The notes beneath the pieces are model-generated. The model did no database searches. It had not been told where the DNA came from and worked only from the letters and a program-made list of their open reading frames with translations. Made by a program: the position numbers and the translations under genes. This document shows, piece after piece, positions 8,391-16,905 of a stretch of DNA of 63,380 bases. This DNA comes from DAOUET01 sp034430155 (GTDB taxonomy: Bacteria > Chloroflexota > Anaerolineae > Anaerolineales > UBA4823), in the NCBI GenBank assembly GCA_034430155.1, contig DAOUET010000064.1, positions 1 through 63,380 on the forward strand. The letters are read 5' to 3'. Position 1 is the first letter of the stretch. Each line of letters begins with the position of its first letter.

Positions 8391-9686
8391 CTAAGAATGA
8401 GAAGGTTGGATTGTCACTCCTGTTTGAGGTGAGTACTGTTTGACTGCATTCTGCAATTGTTCGAAGGAAGACATCCAGGAAATGCGATTAACGAAATCTG
8501 CTAGAGAACGGCTGTGAGCACGCAATGCCCGTACCGCTGCGCCAACCGGATCTTTTCCAGCCGCGCCGCCGGGTTGATCAGCGTAGGCCCCATAGAAGGC
8601 AAAGTAAGCCTGGTTGAGCTTGCGAATGTGGTAGCCGTGATTCCAAAGAACCACACGCTGTTCCTCCATATAAGATTCGGCCTCGGAAATCTTGCTATCC
8701 GCTAGCAGCTTGTCTACCGTGAGTCGAGTGAGGTGCATTTCAGAGCGGAAATCGAATGCTGGGGGTTGAGGAGTGCCTCCGCTCTCCCGAGGTTGAGCGG
8801 ATTCCGGTGGCGGCGGTGGTAGTAGTTCTGGGTAGTAACGCTCCATCACGGATTGGCCGATCTCTTTTCCAGCAATCGAAGCGGTGGTCTCGTTCATGGT
8901 GCGCAGTTCAGGGCTGTTCAGGTAGCTGATCCCCAGGGGTCGTAGCGTAAGATAATTGTGGGTCCATTCATGTGCCACCACTTCGGTCAGGAAATCCAAG
9001 TCGCTGGTCTGTATCACCATGGTGGGATAGATACCTATCCCACCTATATCTACCACCAAGGACGACACGTTCAGTGTTTGGTCGACCTGTGATTCTAGAT
9101 CGTTTTTTTGGTCTGCGGTGAGATCGGGCTCCAAGGAGATGTCCTGGTCCTGGCGGATGATATCCCGGGGAGATACGATCAAAGCTAGTGGGAGTGCCGT
9201 GCTATGGTACAGGACCGGAGGAATGGGTTGCCCGCCCACAGTTAAGCCTAATTCCTCGGCCACCGCGCTGATCTGGCTTTGGATGATAGATTCGGCCAAG
9301 GGCCCTATTTCTTGGCGGCGGGCGCGCAGCACTTGCAGCTGTTGGCGAACCAGAAGCGAGGCCGCCTCCGGGTTGGAGATATTTGGGTCAGCATAAATAT
9401 CGTTGAGATGATTTTCTGCATTCTGGACCTTCGCCACCAGATCCAAATATTCCACCACAATTTGATGGCTTTCTGTGGGGGAAAGATAACTGCTGGTTCC
9501 CAAAGCGAATTGATCTACTTTTATTCGGATAGCGTTGAACGCCCAGGAAACATAGTCGAATTCAATCCCTCGCGTGAAGACCCGGACCCGCTCCGTTTCA
9601 TTTCCTTGTAGTAGTGCGCTGCTTCCCAGGATTAAGATCCCCAGGATCATTAATACGGTTGTGCGCAAGATGCGCTTTATCACCAT
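8391..9686 (-). CDS. Putative membrane-anchored HExxH metallopeptidase
   Basis: 431 residues with an N-terminal signal anchor (about residues 8-26). The motif VVAHEWTHNYL is a zinc-metallopeptidase HExxH, followed about 20 residues later by an acidic patch (NSPELRTMNETTASIAGKE) that could supply the third ligand. A Pro-rich segment follows near PPPPPESAQP. I do not recognise the exact family. The HExxH followed downstream by NETTA resembles gluzincin-like peptidases. Probably active outside the membrane. It ends 117 bp upstream of the selenoprotein start and may be co-transcribed with it. Confidence 0.7.
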   Translation of the reverse strand: MVIKRILRTTVLMILGILILGSSALLQGNETERVRVFTRGIEFDYVSWAFNAIRIKVDQFALGTSSYLSPTESHQIVVEYLDLVAKVQNAENHLNDIYADPNISNPEAASLLVRQQLQVLRARRQEIGPLAESIIQSQISAVAEELGLTVGGQPIPPVLYHSTALPLALIVSPRDIIRQDQDISLEPDLTADQKNDLESQVDQTLNVSSLVVDIGGIGIYPTMVIQTSDLDFLTEVVAHEWTHNYLTLRPLGISYLNSPELRTMNETTASIAGKEIGQSVMERYYPELLPPPPPESAQPRESGGTPQPPAFDFRSEMHLTRLTVDKLLADSKISEAESYMEEQRVVLWNHGYHIRKLNQAYFAFYGAYADQPGGAAGKDPVGAAVRALRAHSRSLADFVNRISWMSSFEQLQNAVKQYSPQTGVTIQPSHS

Positions 9687-9753
9687 GCTGGAGATGATAA
9701 TGCCTTCAGGTCAGGCTGTCAATTCAGGCTGCCACCTCCGACTTGCTTTTCTC

Positions 9754-9775
9754 GTGCTATAATCGCCAAGCGATG
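9754..9775 (+). promoter_or_regulatory. Extended -10 promoter, leaderless start
   Basis: TGC-TATAAT (-10 at 9758-9763) lies 9 nt before the ATG at 9773, so transcription should begin at or within a base or two of the start codon. No SD and no good -35 is visible. The TGn extension compensates for a missing -35. Confidence 0.6.
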
Positions 9776-10729
9776 AACTTTTTAATCACTGGTGCTGCTG
9801 GCTTTTTGGGTTCAGGACTGGCGAATCGCCTGGCACGGGAGGGACATCAGGTGCGAGGCCTGGACGATCTTTCAACCGGTGACCCCCAGTCACTTTCTCC
9901 CGATGTGCTCTTCACCCGCGGCGATGTCAACGACCGGCCGAAGCTTTGGACTCTCCTGCAAGATGTCGATTGTGTCTACCATTTAGCCGCCCGGGTATTG
10001 GTGGCAGAGTCGGTTTTGTACCCGCGCGAATATAACTCTGTCAACGTGGGTGGCACTGTCAGCCTGATGGAAGCGATGCGCGATGTGGGTGTTCGCAGGG
10101 TCGTATTAATTTCTTCTGGGGCGGTATATGGTGATCAGGGTGAACAACCCCTCTCTGAAAGTGCCTCTCCCGATCCTCATTCGCCCTACGCGGTTTCAAA
10201 GCTGGCGGCTGAATATTATGTGCGTACGATCGGCGATTTGTGGGGCATAGAAACGGTGAGCTTACGGGTTTTCAACGCCTATGGACCCGGGCAACAACTT
10301 CCCCCTTCTCACCCACCGGTGATTCCAAATTTCTTGCGGCAGGCGGTACGTGGAGGCACCCTGGTGGTACATGGTGATGGCAGCCAAACGCGTGATTACG
10401 TTTTCGTGGACGATGTAGTCAATGCCATGGTTGCAGCTGCCTCGACGCCTAGTGTAGACCGTTCGATGATCAATATCGGCAGCGGCAACGAAACCAGTGT
10501 GAGCAGCCTTGTCAATTTGATCATGATGATTACTGGTAGAAAAGCAGAGGTGGTCTACAATCCCCGTACCGACCCGGGAGTCTCGCGGATGTGCGCTGAT
10601 CTGACCCTAGCACGTCAAAAAATAGGATACCGCCCACGCGTCTCTTTGGAAGAGGGTTTGCGCCTGACTTTGGAACGCGATCCCCGTTTTTCGAGTGAAG
10701 CCACTCGCCCGACCCGCAAGTCTCCCTAA
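9773..10729 (+). CDS. NAD-dependent sugar-nucleotide epimerase/dehydratase
   Basis: 318 residues from the ATG at 9773. An upstream in-frame ATG would add 10 residues ahead of the conserved N-terminus and would start inside the promoter. Extended SDR features are present: GAAGFLGSGLA dinucleotide motif at residues 7-17, ISSGAVYG with the catalytic Ser, and YAVSK with the catalytic Tyr and Lys. C-terminal motifs (RVFNAYGPGQ, RDYVFVDDVV) resemble UDP-glucose 4-epimerase or GDP-mannose-type epimerases. It probably makes an activated sugar for cell-surface glycans. Exact substrate unknown. A second epimerase (GalE type) lies at 53.7 kb. Confidence 0.88.
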   Translation: MNFLITGAAGFLGSGLANRLAREGHQVRGLDDLSTGDPQSLSPDVLFTRGDVNDRPKLWTLLQDVDCVYHLAARVLVAESVLYPREYNSVNVGGTVSLMEAMRDVGVRRVVLISSGAVYGDQGEQPLSESASPDPHSPYAVSKLAAEYYVRTIGDLWGIETVSLRVFNAYGPGQQLPPSHPPVIPNFLRQAVRGGTLVVHGDGSQTRDYVFVDDVVNAMVAAASTPSVDRSMINIGSGNETSVSSLVNLIMMITGRKAEVVYNPRTDPGVSRMCADLTLARQKIGYRPRVSLEEGLRLTLERDPRFSSEATRPTRKSP

Positions 10730-10784
10730 TTCTGATCACATAATTAACCTAAGTCTGGATTTGGCACCGAGGGGTCCCAAAGAG

Positions 10785-12230
10785 CTAGAGCAGATTGACA
10801 TCGTGTACGCCCGATTCCTCTCGCCCGGCAGAGGTTATGCGGATAAATTCGGCTTTTTCCTGTAATTCTTCAATGGTTTGGGCGCCTCCGTAACTCATCC
10901 CAGAGCGCAGACCTCCCAACAATTGGTGCAGGATGTCGAAAACACTGCCCCGATAAGGCACTACCGCTTCCACGCCTTCTGGGACGACTTCCTCCCACTC
11001 ACCTACGTCAATCTCTCCGTTTCTGTCTACTTCCTTACGGGTCACATTGGCTGTCAGCGAAGCCATGCCCCGCACCACTTTGTAGCGACGACCGTTACGG
11101 ATGACCGCGGCTCCCGGGCTTTGGTCGGTTCCCGCCAGCAAGCTGCCCAGCATGGTCGTCTGACATCCGGCTGCCAATGCCTTGGTAAGATCACCAGAAT
11201 TACGAATGCCGCCGTCGGCGATTATGGGTACACCCAGCTGGCGCCCTGCCTCGGCGCACTCTGCAATGGCGGTCAGCTGCGGGACGCCAAAGCCGGTAAC
11301 TACCCGCGTAATGCATATAGAACCAGAACCAATCCCTACCTTGACGCCATCCGCGCCCGCTTCAACCAAATCATGCACCCCTTCTGCCGTGGCAACATTG
11401 CCAGCGATCAAGGGTGTATCGGGAAAATGCCCCTTAAGCCTTTTGACCATCATTAAGACGTAATCATTGTGCCCATGGGCAACGTCTACCACCAACACGT
11501 CGGCTTCAGCCTGCACGCAGGCGGCCGCGCGTTGTTCATCTTCTGGACGAACCCCTACAGCCACGCCCACCCGTAAACGCCCCTTGCTGTCTTTGGTAGC
11601 CAGGGGGTGTTCCTGTAGTTTGACGATATCCTGGGCGGTGATCAAGCCCACCACCCGATCTTCTGAATCAACCAGAGGTAGTTTTTCTATCCTGTGATTG
11701 TGCAGGGTCACCCTGGCAGAATCAAGTGGTTCGTCTGCGAGAGCTACAACCAAGTCGCCTCGCGCGGTCATAACGGAACGAACTGGGGCGGAATTGTCAG
11801 AGGCCAGCAGCGAGTCTCGTGCTGTGAACATTCCTAAGAGATGTCCGTCTTCATCGGTGACGACCAGACCACCGATATGGGTTTCAGCCATTTTTTGCTT
11901 CGCTTCAAAAAGACTGGCTTGGGGACTAATGGTAATGGGGTCTTCAACAACGAAACTCTCGGCCCGTTTAACCCGGCGGACGCACTCGACCTGGCGTTCA
12001 ATGGGCATGAAACGGTGCAGTATACCGATGCCTCCGGCGTGAGCCATGGCGATGGCCATCTCAATTTCTGTCACTGTATCCATGTTTGCACTGATAATGG
12101 GAATGGCTAAGCGAATGCCTGGCACCAGCCATGCGGAAACGTCAACTTCGGAGCGGCTTTTAATGCTTGAGCGCTTGGGGATCAGTAATACATCATCGAA
12201 GGTTAAACCGCGTTCAGGATTCAGATTCAT
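10785..12230 (-). CDS. guaB: Inosine-5'-monophosphate dehydrogenase
   Basis: 481 residues. Catalyses IMP to XMP with NAD+, the committed step of GMP synthesis. The TIM-barrel start is GLTFDDVLLIPKRS, two CBS domains occupy about residues 95-205, and the loop GIGSGSICITR carries the catalytic Cys. The flap and C-terminal GMSYGGAQTIEEL are intact. I chose the ATG at 12230, which follows GGAGGA at 5-nt spacing; a longer frame upstream lacks family similarity. It stands alone here, with no guaA nearby. Confidence 0.95.
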   Translation of the reverse strand: MNLNPERGLTFDDVLLIPKRSSIKSRSEVDVSAWLVPGIRLAIPIISANMDTVTEIEMAIAMAHAGGIGILHRFMPIERQVECVRRVKRAESFVVEDPITISPQASLFEAKQKMAETHIGGLVVTDEDGHLLGMFTARDSLLASDNSAPVRSVMTARGDLVVALADEPLDSARVTLHNHRIEKLPLVDSEDRVVGLITAQDIVKLQEHPLATKDSKGRLRVGVAVGVRPEDEQRAAACVQAEADVLVVDVAHGHNDYVLMMVKRLKGHFPDTPLIAGNVATAEGVHDLVEAGADGVKVGIGSGSICITRVVTGFGVPQLTAIAECAEAGRQLGVPIIADGGIRNSGDLTKALAAGCQTTMLGSLLAGTDQSPGAAVIRNGRRYKVVRGMASLTANVTRKEVDRNGEIDVGEWEEVVPEGVEAVVPYRGSVFDILHQLLGGLRSGMSYGGAQTIEELQEKAEFIRITSAGREESGVHDVNLL

Positions 12231-12298
12231 ATCTTCCTCCAATCGCTGTGGCCAAGGAAAGAATGGGTGGCTCAAACCGGACACACTTTGGGCCAGGC

Positions 12299-12334
12299 TT
12301 GACACACGTATTTTTATTGTACAATATTCCCATG
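12299..12334 (+). promoter_or_regulatory. Promoter of the DNA glycosylase gene, apparently leaderless
   Basis: TTGACA at 12299-12304, a 15-nt spacer, then TACAAT at 12320-12325. The ATG at 12332 comes 6 nt after the -10, so the message would start almost at the start codon. The spacer is shorter than the usual 17. Confidence 0.5.
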
Positions 12335-12925
12335 TTTAATTCCACTCGATTATCTCATGAATTCTTCGCCCGCCCCACCTTGCAGGTAGCCAGAGACCTG
12401 CTTGGGGCGCGTTTAGTACACCAGGAAGGTGGGAAGAGGGTATCTGGCATTATTGTTGAGACAGAGGCATACCGCGGTAAGCAGGATCAGGGCTGTCACG
12501 CTCGGGTTGGTCGTACTCCGCGCACGCAGGTGATGTATGGTGCTCCGGGTCACGCTTATGTATACTTCACCTATGGCATGCATTGGATGCTAAATTTTGT
12601 CACTGAGCCGCCCGGTTTCCCTGCGGCTGTGCTTATCCGGGCGATCTTGCCGCAAGAAGGCCTTGAAGTCATCGCTAAGCGGCGGAATGGTCAACCCTCT
12701 AAGCACTGGACAGACGGCCCTGCAAAAATCTGCCAGGCTTTGGGCATCGATGGTCGCCTCAACGGCCATGACTTATCTGCCCAAGAGGCAGAGCTTTTCG
12801 TTGAATCGGGTGCGCCTCTCGCCGATTCGTGCGTCACTCGCGGCCCGCGGGTGGGTTTAATTAATGTGCCGGAACCCTGGAAGAGCATTCCTTGGCGATT
12901 CTTGGTTACCTCAACCAATATTTAG
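12332..12925 (+). CDS. mpg: 3-methyladenine DNA glycosylase (AAG/MPG family)
   Basis: 197 residues, normal for the bacterial MPG family. Excises alkylated purines and hypoxanthine to start base-excision repair. Seen: FFARPTLQVARDLLG at the N-terminus, the IIVETEAYRG motif with the catalytic Glu, MYGAPGHAYVYFTYGMHWMLN, and the C-terminal RGPRVGLINV segment. The ATG at 12332 fits the family N-terminus and the promoter position. Divergent from guaB with about 100 bp between starts. Confidence 0.93.
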   Translation: MFNSTRLSHEFFARPTLQVARDLLGARLVHQEGGKRVSGIIVETEAYRGKQDQGCHARVGRTPRTQVMYGAPGHAYVYFTYGMHWMLNFVTEPPGFPAAVLIRAILPQEGLEVIAKRRNGQPSKHWTDGPAKICQALGIDGRLNGHDLSAQEAELFVESGAPLADSCVTRGPRVGLINVPEPWKSIPWRFLVTSTNI

Positions 12926-13007
12926 GATAATTGCTGAGATGGGGGTTTGATAGGCTTGGTTGTGGCTGGATGAGATTACCTGAGAACTAAACTTTATTGG
13001 AGGAGAT

Positions 13008-13793
13008 ATGGACCTTTTGCAAGGAAAAACCGCTCTGATCTTTGGAATTGCCAACCAACGATCCATTGCTTGGGGCATCGCCCGGGCCTTACACGAACAA
13101 GGGGCCACCCTCGGATTGAGCTACGCAGGGCCTGCCCTGGAAAGGCGCGTCAAGCCTCTGGCCGAGTCGATTGGCTGCTCTTTTGCAGAAGCTTGCGATG
13201 TTACCAAAGATGATGAGATAGCCAAAGTCACTGAGAAGGTTGCCAAGGCCTTTGGTCAAATTGATATCTTGGTACATGCGATCGCATTTGCCAATCGTGA
13301 TGAACTAACCGGCCCCTACTACAATACCAGCCGGGAGGGTTTTCACCTGGCGATGGATATCAGTGTGTACTCATTTACAGCTCTGGCGAGGGCCTTCCAG
13401 CCCATGTTTCGCCCGGGGGGTGCTCTGCTCACCATGACCTATTACGGCGCCGAGAAAGTTTCACCCCACTATAACGTCATGGGCATCGCCAAGGCTGCTT
13501 TGGAAGCTTCGGTACGCTATCTGGCTTACGACTTTGGCCCGCAAAATGTGCGGGTCAATGCCATCTCTGCTGGCCCAATCCGTACTTTGGCAGCCGCAGG
13601 CGTGGCTGGCTTTAAGACCATGTATCGTCAGTTTGTTGAAATCGCGCCTCTTCACCAGAACATCACTACCGAAGATGTCGGCGCAGCTGCTGTTTTTCTA
13701 TGTTCCGACCTGGCTGCAAAAACAACCGGCGAGGTGCTCTTCGTTGATTCTGGTTACAACATCCTCGGCGTGACAGAGCCCTTGGATTTTTAA
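13008..13793 (+). CDS. fabI: Enoyl-[acyl-carrier-protein] reductase (NADH)
   Basis: 261 residues, typical FabI. Reduces trans-2-enoyl-ACP in fatty-acid elongation. Seen: LIFGIANQRSIAWGIA nucleotide-binding segment, HAIAFANR, and the Y-x6-K catalytic pair in YNVMGIAK. The C-terminus (SGYNILGV) matches the family. SD GGAGGAG at optimal distance. It is followed after one base by the bactofilin gene, so the two form an operon. No other fab genes are nearby. Confidence 0.95.
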   Translation: MDLLQGKTALIFGIANQRSIAWGIARALHEQGATLGLSYAGPALERRVKPLAESIGCSFAEACDVTKDDEIAKVTEKVAKAFGQIDILVHAIAFANRDELTGPYYNTSREGFHLAMDISVYSFTALARAFQPMFRPGGALLTMTYYGAEKVSPHYNVMGIAKAALEASVRYLAYDFGPQNVRVNAISAGPIRTLAAAGVAGFKTMYRQFVEIAPLHQNITTEDVGAAAVFLCSDLAAKTTGEVLFVDSGYNILGVTEPLDF

Positions 13794-13794
13794 G

Positions 13795-14280
13795 ATGTTC
13801 CGCAGAAGCAGTGATACCCAGCCAGCTCCGCGACCGCCTGCTCCGACCGACCGAGTAACCTCGATACTCGGTTCAGGAACTGTTTGGAAAGGGGATTTAA
13901 GTGGCAGCGGGGGTGTGCGCATTGAAGGAGCTTTGGAAGGAGATATCTCTCTACGCGGCTTGTTGGTGATAGGTGAGACTGGCCGGGTGACTTGTAACCA
14001 GCTGCGCGCTAACGTTGTGATTGTGGCCGGCGCGGTGCGTGGGGATATTACCGCTGAGAAAGTAGAAATCCGCAGCACTGGTAGGGTTTGGGGTAATGTA
14101 GTTACAGCTGCTTTTGCCACCGAAGAAGGAGCATTCCTGCGAGGCCAGATTCGCATGGAAGAGCAGGTGGATATCGGTGTGGACATCCCTGCTGAGGAAG
14201 GGGATTCTGCTCCTCAATCGGATGAGGCTCCTGTTGACGATAGAGGAGACCAAACCAAAGACGAACCCCCAGCCTCATGA
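13795..14280 (+). CDS. Bactofilin family cytoskeletal protein
   Basis: 161 residues. The central domain (about residues 22-120) is the right-handed beta-helix of bactofilins, with the repeating hydrophobic/Gly pattern (GVRIEGALEGDIS, GLLVIGETGRV, VVIVAGAVRGDI, VEIRSTGRVWGNV). Flanking tails are disordered: Pro-rich at the N-terminus and acidic at the C-terminus. Bactofilins self-assemble into filaments that position cell-wall or polar machinery. The start codon lies one base after the fabI stop, so translation is coupled. Confidence 0.88.
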   Translation: MFRRSSDTQPAPRPPAPTDRVTSILGSGTVWKGDLSGSGGVRIEGALEGDISLRGLLVIGETGRVTCNQLRANVVIVAGAVRGDITAEKVEIRSTGRVWGNVVTAAFATEEGAFLRGQIRMEEQVDIGVDIPAEEGDSAPQSDEAPVDDRGDQTKDEPPAS

Positions 14281-14308
14281 ATCCTGTCTAAATTAATTGG
14301 TTTGATAG

Positions 14309-14345
14309 TTCAAGAGGCCGCCTGTATGGGCGTCTTCTTTTTCTT
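14309..14345 (+). terminator. Probable terminator of fabI-bactofilin
   Basis: AAGA(GGC)CGCC pairs with GGCGTCTT around a short loop and is followed by TTTTTCTT. The stem has a bulge, so this is weaker than the other terminators in the window. Confidence 0.5.
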
Positions 14346-14526
14346 GTGGTAGGGGGTATCTAAATGGTTTTTTTCGTCGCATTTTAAAACGATCTTCAAC
14401 CGGCTTAAAGTCCGTATGGTTCTTGGTTGGCTATCCTCCTCAAGCCGGGCAGGTCTTCAATGAATTCTTTGCTTTTCTAAACCCGTATTTTGTAAGTCGT
14501 ATACTCCCTAAAAAAGTTACGGCATT

Positions 14527-14566
14527 TAATAAAAACAGGAGGTGAGTACTATTCGCTCGCCTCCTG
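14527..14566 (-). terminator. Strong intrinsic terminator on the minus strand
   Basis: On the minus strand, CAGGAGGCGAG, a 9-nt loop and CTCACCTCCTG (11 pairs, one G-U) are followed immediately by TTTTTATTA. No long minus-strand gene precedes it, so it must end a short transcript from the 14.6-15.1 kb gap. Confidence 0.75.
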
Positions 14567-14578
14567 GAAATTGAGTAT

Positions 14579-14677
14579 TTAATCTTCTAGAACAGAGCCG
14601 TGGGGTCCGCCACTTCCTGGATTAGTTAGGTGGCTGACCATGCATTTTTCGAGAGTACCTGCACCGGTGTTTTTCAT
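14579..14677 (-). CDS. Candidate 32-residue peptide gene
   Basis: A short minus-strand frame from ATG 14677 to TAA 14579-14581, ending 13 nt before the stem of the strong terminator at 14527. The peptide starts MKNTGAGTLEKCMVSHL and ends in a Gly-rich, neutral to acidic tail (NPGSGGPHGSVLED). The SD is weak (GGATGATG). I do not recognise it. A short translated frame closed by its own terminator fits a small regulatory peptide or RiPP precursor, but no maturation enzyme is adjacent. The transcript could instead be a non-coding RNA. Confidence 0.35.
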   Translation of the reverse strand: MKNTGAGTLEKCMVSHLTNPGSGGPHGSVLED

Positions 14678-15153
14678 CACGCATCATCCATATGAAAGGA
14701 ATTTTTGGTTGTTATGAGTTCGGGTTCAGTGCCGAGTCGGCGTTAGACATATCGTGCGCCGGAGCTTGCTCGATTCTTGGTTGTCAATGTCGTTCCTTGG
14801 AGGACAATAAGGATTTATTCTTGGCGGCAGGTCGAGAAATCGTTGTTTAATAATCCATAGAGGTGGAATATTGCTGAAAACCATTACAAAGGTAGCATTT
14901 GGCTTTTTGAGTTAATGTGTTAGACTCAATATTGATTCAGGCGTTAATCTTTAAACTTGCGGTGGATGTATTGGTCGACAGGGAATTCGGATCTTTCCTA
15001 AGTAATGACGGTAAACAGCCCTAAAGGTTATAGGGCGATGCGGGTAATCGCTTTTCGGCGGTTTGCCCAAGCCAAAATCCTCTTTTTGGGGGGATCGCAT
15101 CGCTACAAGGACTGATGCAATGGTTCGGATAGATCGATTCAGGAGGTTTCACC
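14678..15153. other. Gene-poor stretch with possible structured leader
   Basis: No convincing long gene. TTGAGT and ACTCAA (near 14913-14936) form a 6-bp inverted repeat. Just before the response-regulator start, GCGATGCG (15035-15042) can pair with CGCATCGC (15096-15103) around a further hairpin (GCGAT/ATCGC), suggesting a folded 5' leader. I could not match it to a known riboswitch class. Confidence 0.3.
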
Positions 15154-15852
15154 TTGGCTCGCATTCTACTTGTTGATGACGAACCAGTAATGGTTGAATC
15201 GTTAAGTTACAGCTTGCGACTTGAAGGCTACGAAGTAAAGGCTGTCGCTGATGGCTTTCAAGTTCTGCAATCCGTTGAGGAATTTCAACCGGATCTTGTC
15301 GTGCTGGATGTCATGTTGCCAGGCATAAGCGGCCTGGAGGTATGTCGCCGCCTGCGTGCTCAGAGCACTATCCCTGTGATTATGCTGACTGCCCGCGGAG
15401 AGGAGATAGACCGGGTTATGGGGCTGGAAGTGGGGGCTGATGACTATTTGCCTAAACCATTCTCCTTCCGCGAGCTCCTGGCCCGTATCCGCTCGATTTT
15501 GCGCCGGGTGGAACTGGATCAGCAGATTCAAAAAGAGCCAACCATTACCGTCGACAAGATCACGCTGGATATCGTTTCGCGCCAGGCTCGTAAAGGCTCG
15601 CAAGAGTTGGATCTCTCGGCGCGTGAGTTTGACCTTCTGTCGGTCTTAATGGAAAACGCCGGTAAGGCGCTCAGCCGGGAGGAGTTGCACGACAAGGTAT
15701 GGGGCCAGGATTGGATTGGCGACCTCCGCACCCTGGCTGTTCATATTCGTTGGTTGCGGTTAAAGATCGAGGATGATCCCTCCAACCCCAGTTACATTCA
15801 AACCGTTCGTGGTTTTGGATATCGTTTCATCGGCCCTAAAGAGTCCGCCTGA
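15154..15852 (+). CDS. OmpR/PhoB-family response regulator (orphan)
   Basis: 232 residues. Receiver domain, residues 1-118: acidic pocket from VDDEP, phospho-acceptor Asp52 in VVLDVMLPG, Thr in MLTARGE, and Lys in YLPKPF. The C-terminal winged helix (about 130-228) contains LSAREFDLLSVLMENAG and IQTVRGFGYRF. The start is TTG, set by GGAGG 8 nt upstream. No histidine kinase is adjacent. Probably a DNA-binding transcription factor activated by a kinase encoded elsewhere. Confidence 0.92.
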   Translation: MARILLVDDEPVMVESLSYSLRLEGYEVKAVADGFQVLQSVEEFQPDLVVLDVMLPGISGLEVCRRLRAQSTIPVIMLTARGEEIDRVMGLEVGADDYLPKPFSFRELLARIRSILRRVELDQQIQKEPTITVDKITLDIVSRQARKGSQELDLSAREFDLLSVLMENAGKALSREELHDKVWGQDWIGDLRTLAVHIRWLRLKIEDDPSNPSYIQTVRGFGYRFIGPKESA

Positions 15853-15914
15853 ATTCTGGGTAACAACGCCCAACAATCCAAAACTCACAATTTGATCTTT
15901 GCAATGATAACCAA

Positions 15915-15950
15915 GCGGCGATCGCAGCTGAAGGCATAGGCGATCGCCGC
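15915..15950. terminator. 11-bp perfect hairpin after the response regulator
   Basis: GCGGCGATCGC (15915-15925) pairs perfectly with GCGATCGCCGC (15940-15950). No T-run follows, so it may be a transcript-end stabiliser between the convergent response-regulator and AAC(3)-like genes rather than a classical terminator. Confidence 0.5.
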
Positions 15951-16047
15951 AGTATATCTATCCCGATTACCCCCCGCTGCTCTAATAGCTGGAACATGCT
16001 TGTCTCGAGGCGTGTTCACTCCCATAATGTTAGATGTGGAGTTTTGC

Positions 16048-16854
16048 TCAATGGCGGTCAAGCATGCCGGCTTCCTGGCGGATGGCGTTACAGCGCTGGC
16101 AGTGGTCTCGATGACACAATAAAGCCTGAGGGTCTGAAGCGATCAATTCTCTGACGGTGTCTACCAGCGCGTGTAGAGGGGTCGCCTGCACCAGGGCTGG
16201 TCCTACTCGAACAGATCTGGTCAGCCCTTCGAGGTAAGAGGTGATTGCTTGGAACCCTTCGGAACATCCCGGGAATCCTGGGCATTGACGGATACCATGG
16301 GGGGTAAGCGCCCAACGGATGAATTGTTTGCGCCTTGCCAGACGTTCGGCATAATGGATAGCCGTGTTCACTGTGTGATTTACCCCAAGGAGCAGGACCC
16401 ATCCCCGCGCTTCGGTTAAAATCCCGATCGGTGCCAGAGGCTCGCTATAAGTTTGAGAATCAAGGGCATACCCAACGTTGATTCCCGCAAAGGATAGGAT
16501 CGGGTGTAAGGAGCGCTTGGCTTTAGGATGGCCACGCAAGGTCTCTGCGATGGCACCCATCATAGTGTCAGCCCGCATGTCCGCATCAAATATTTCCGCC
16601 AGGCGATTTCTGCTGGCACCTTTGCCATATTCCAGGGCGTTGTTGGGCGGACCGGCTTCGGGGATAACCATGGTTTTATAGGTGAAGGATGGCATCATCA
16701 GGCCGTTGCAGGTTGCCAGCAGCGCGCCAAGAACCGTTTCAGCGCCCCCTTGTACTTCTCCAAGGGAGGATAGCGAAGCGTGAGCGATGGCAGCCGAGTT
16801 GCACCCCAGCTTTAATGCCCGGAAAGCAGCGACCAGATCACGATAGGTAACCAT
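16048..16854 (-). CDS. AAC(3) family N-acetyltransferase
   Basis: 268 residues. The family signature appears in IAHASLSSLGEVQGGAETVLGAL and LLLGVNHTVNTAIHYAE. Known members transfer acetyl from acetyl-CoA to the 3-amino group of aminoglycosides, but many chromosomal homologues (YokD type) have no demonstrated resistance role. Odd feature: the C-terminal region carries extra cysteines (CPGFPGC and LLCHRDHCQRC) that could bind a metal. Resistance should not be assumed. A separate unit from the downstream hydratase, about 50 bp apart on the same strand. Confidence 0.85.
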   Translation of the reverse strand: MVTYRDLVAAFRALKLGCNSAAIAHASLSSLGEVQGGAETVLGALLATCNGLMMPSFTYKTMVIPEAGPPNNALEYGKGASRNRLAEIFDADMRADTMMGAIAETLRGHPKAKRSLHPILSFAGINVGYALDSQTYSEPLAPIGILTEARGWVLLLGVNHTVNTAIHYAERLARRKQFIRWALTPHGIRQCPGFPGCSEGFQAITSYLEGLTRSVRVGPALVQATPLHALVDTVRELIASDPQALLCHRDHCQRCNAIRQEAGMLDRH

Positions 16855-16905
16855 TTGCCTGAAAGAATCCTGAGGCTCAAGCGATGTAGGTCAAATCTCT
16901 GGTTC

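Noticed and set aside
9743..9772. Longer epimerase starting at ATG 9743
   Set aside because: The extra ten residues precede the conserved nucleotide-binding segment and would place the start inside the promoter.
14692..14850. Plus-strand frame of 52 residues with several Cys, MKGIFGCYEF at its start
   Set aside because: No ribosome site, no terminator after it and opposite to the better-supported small transcript.
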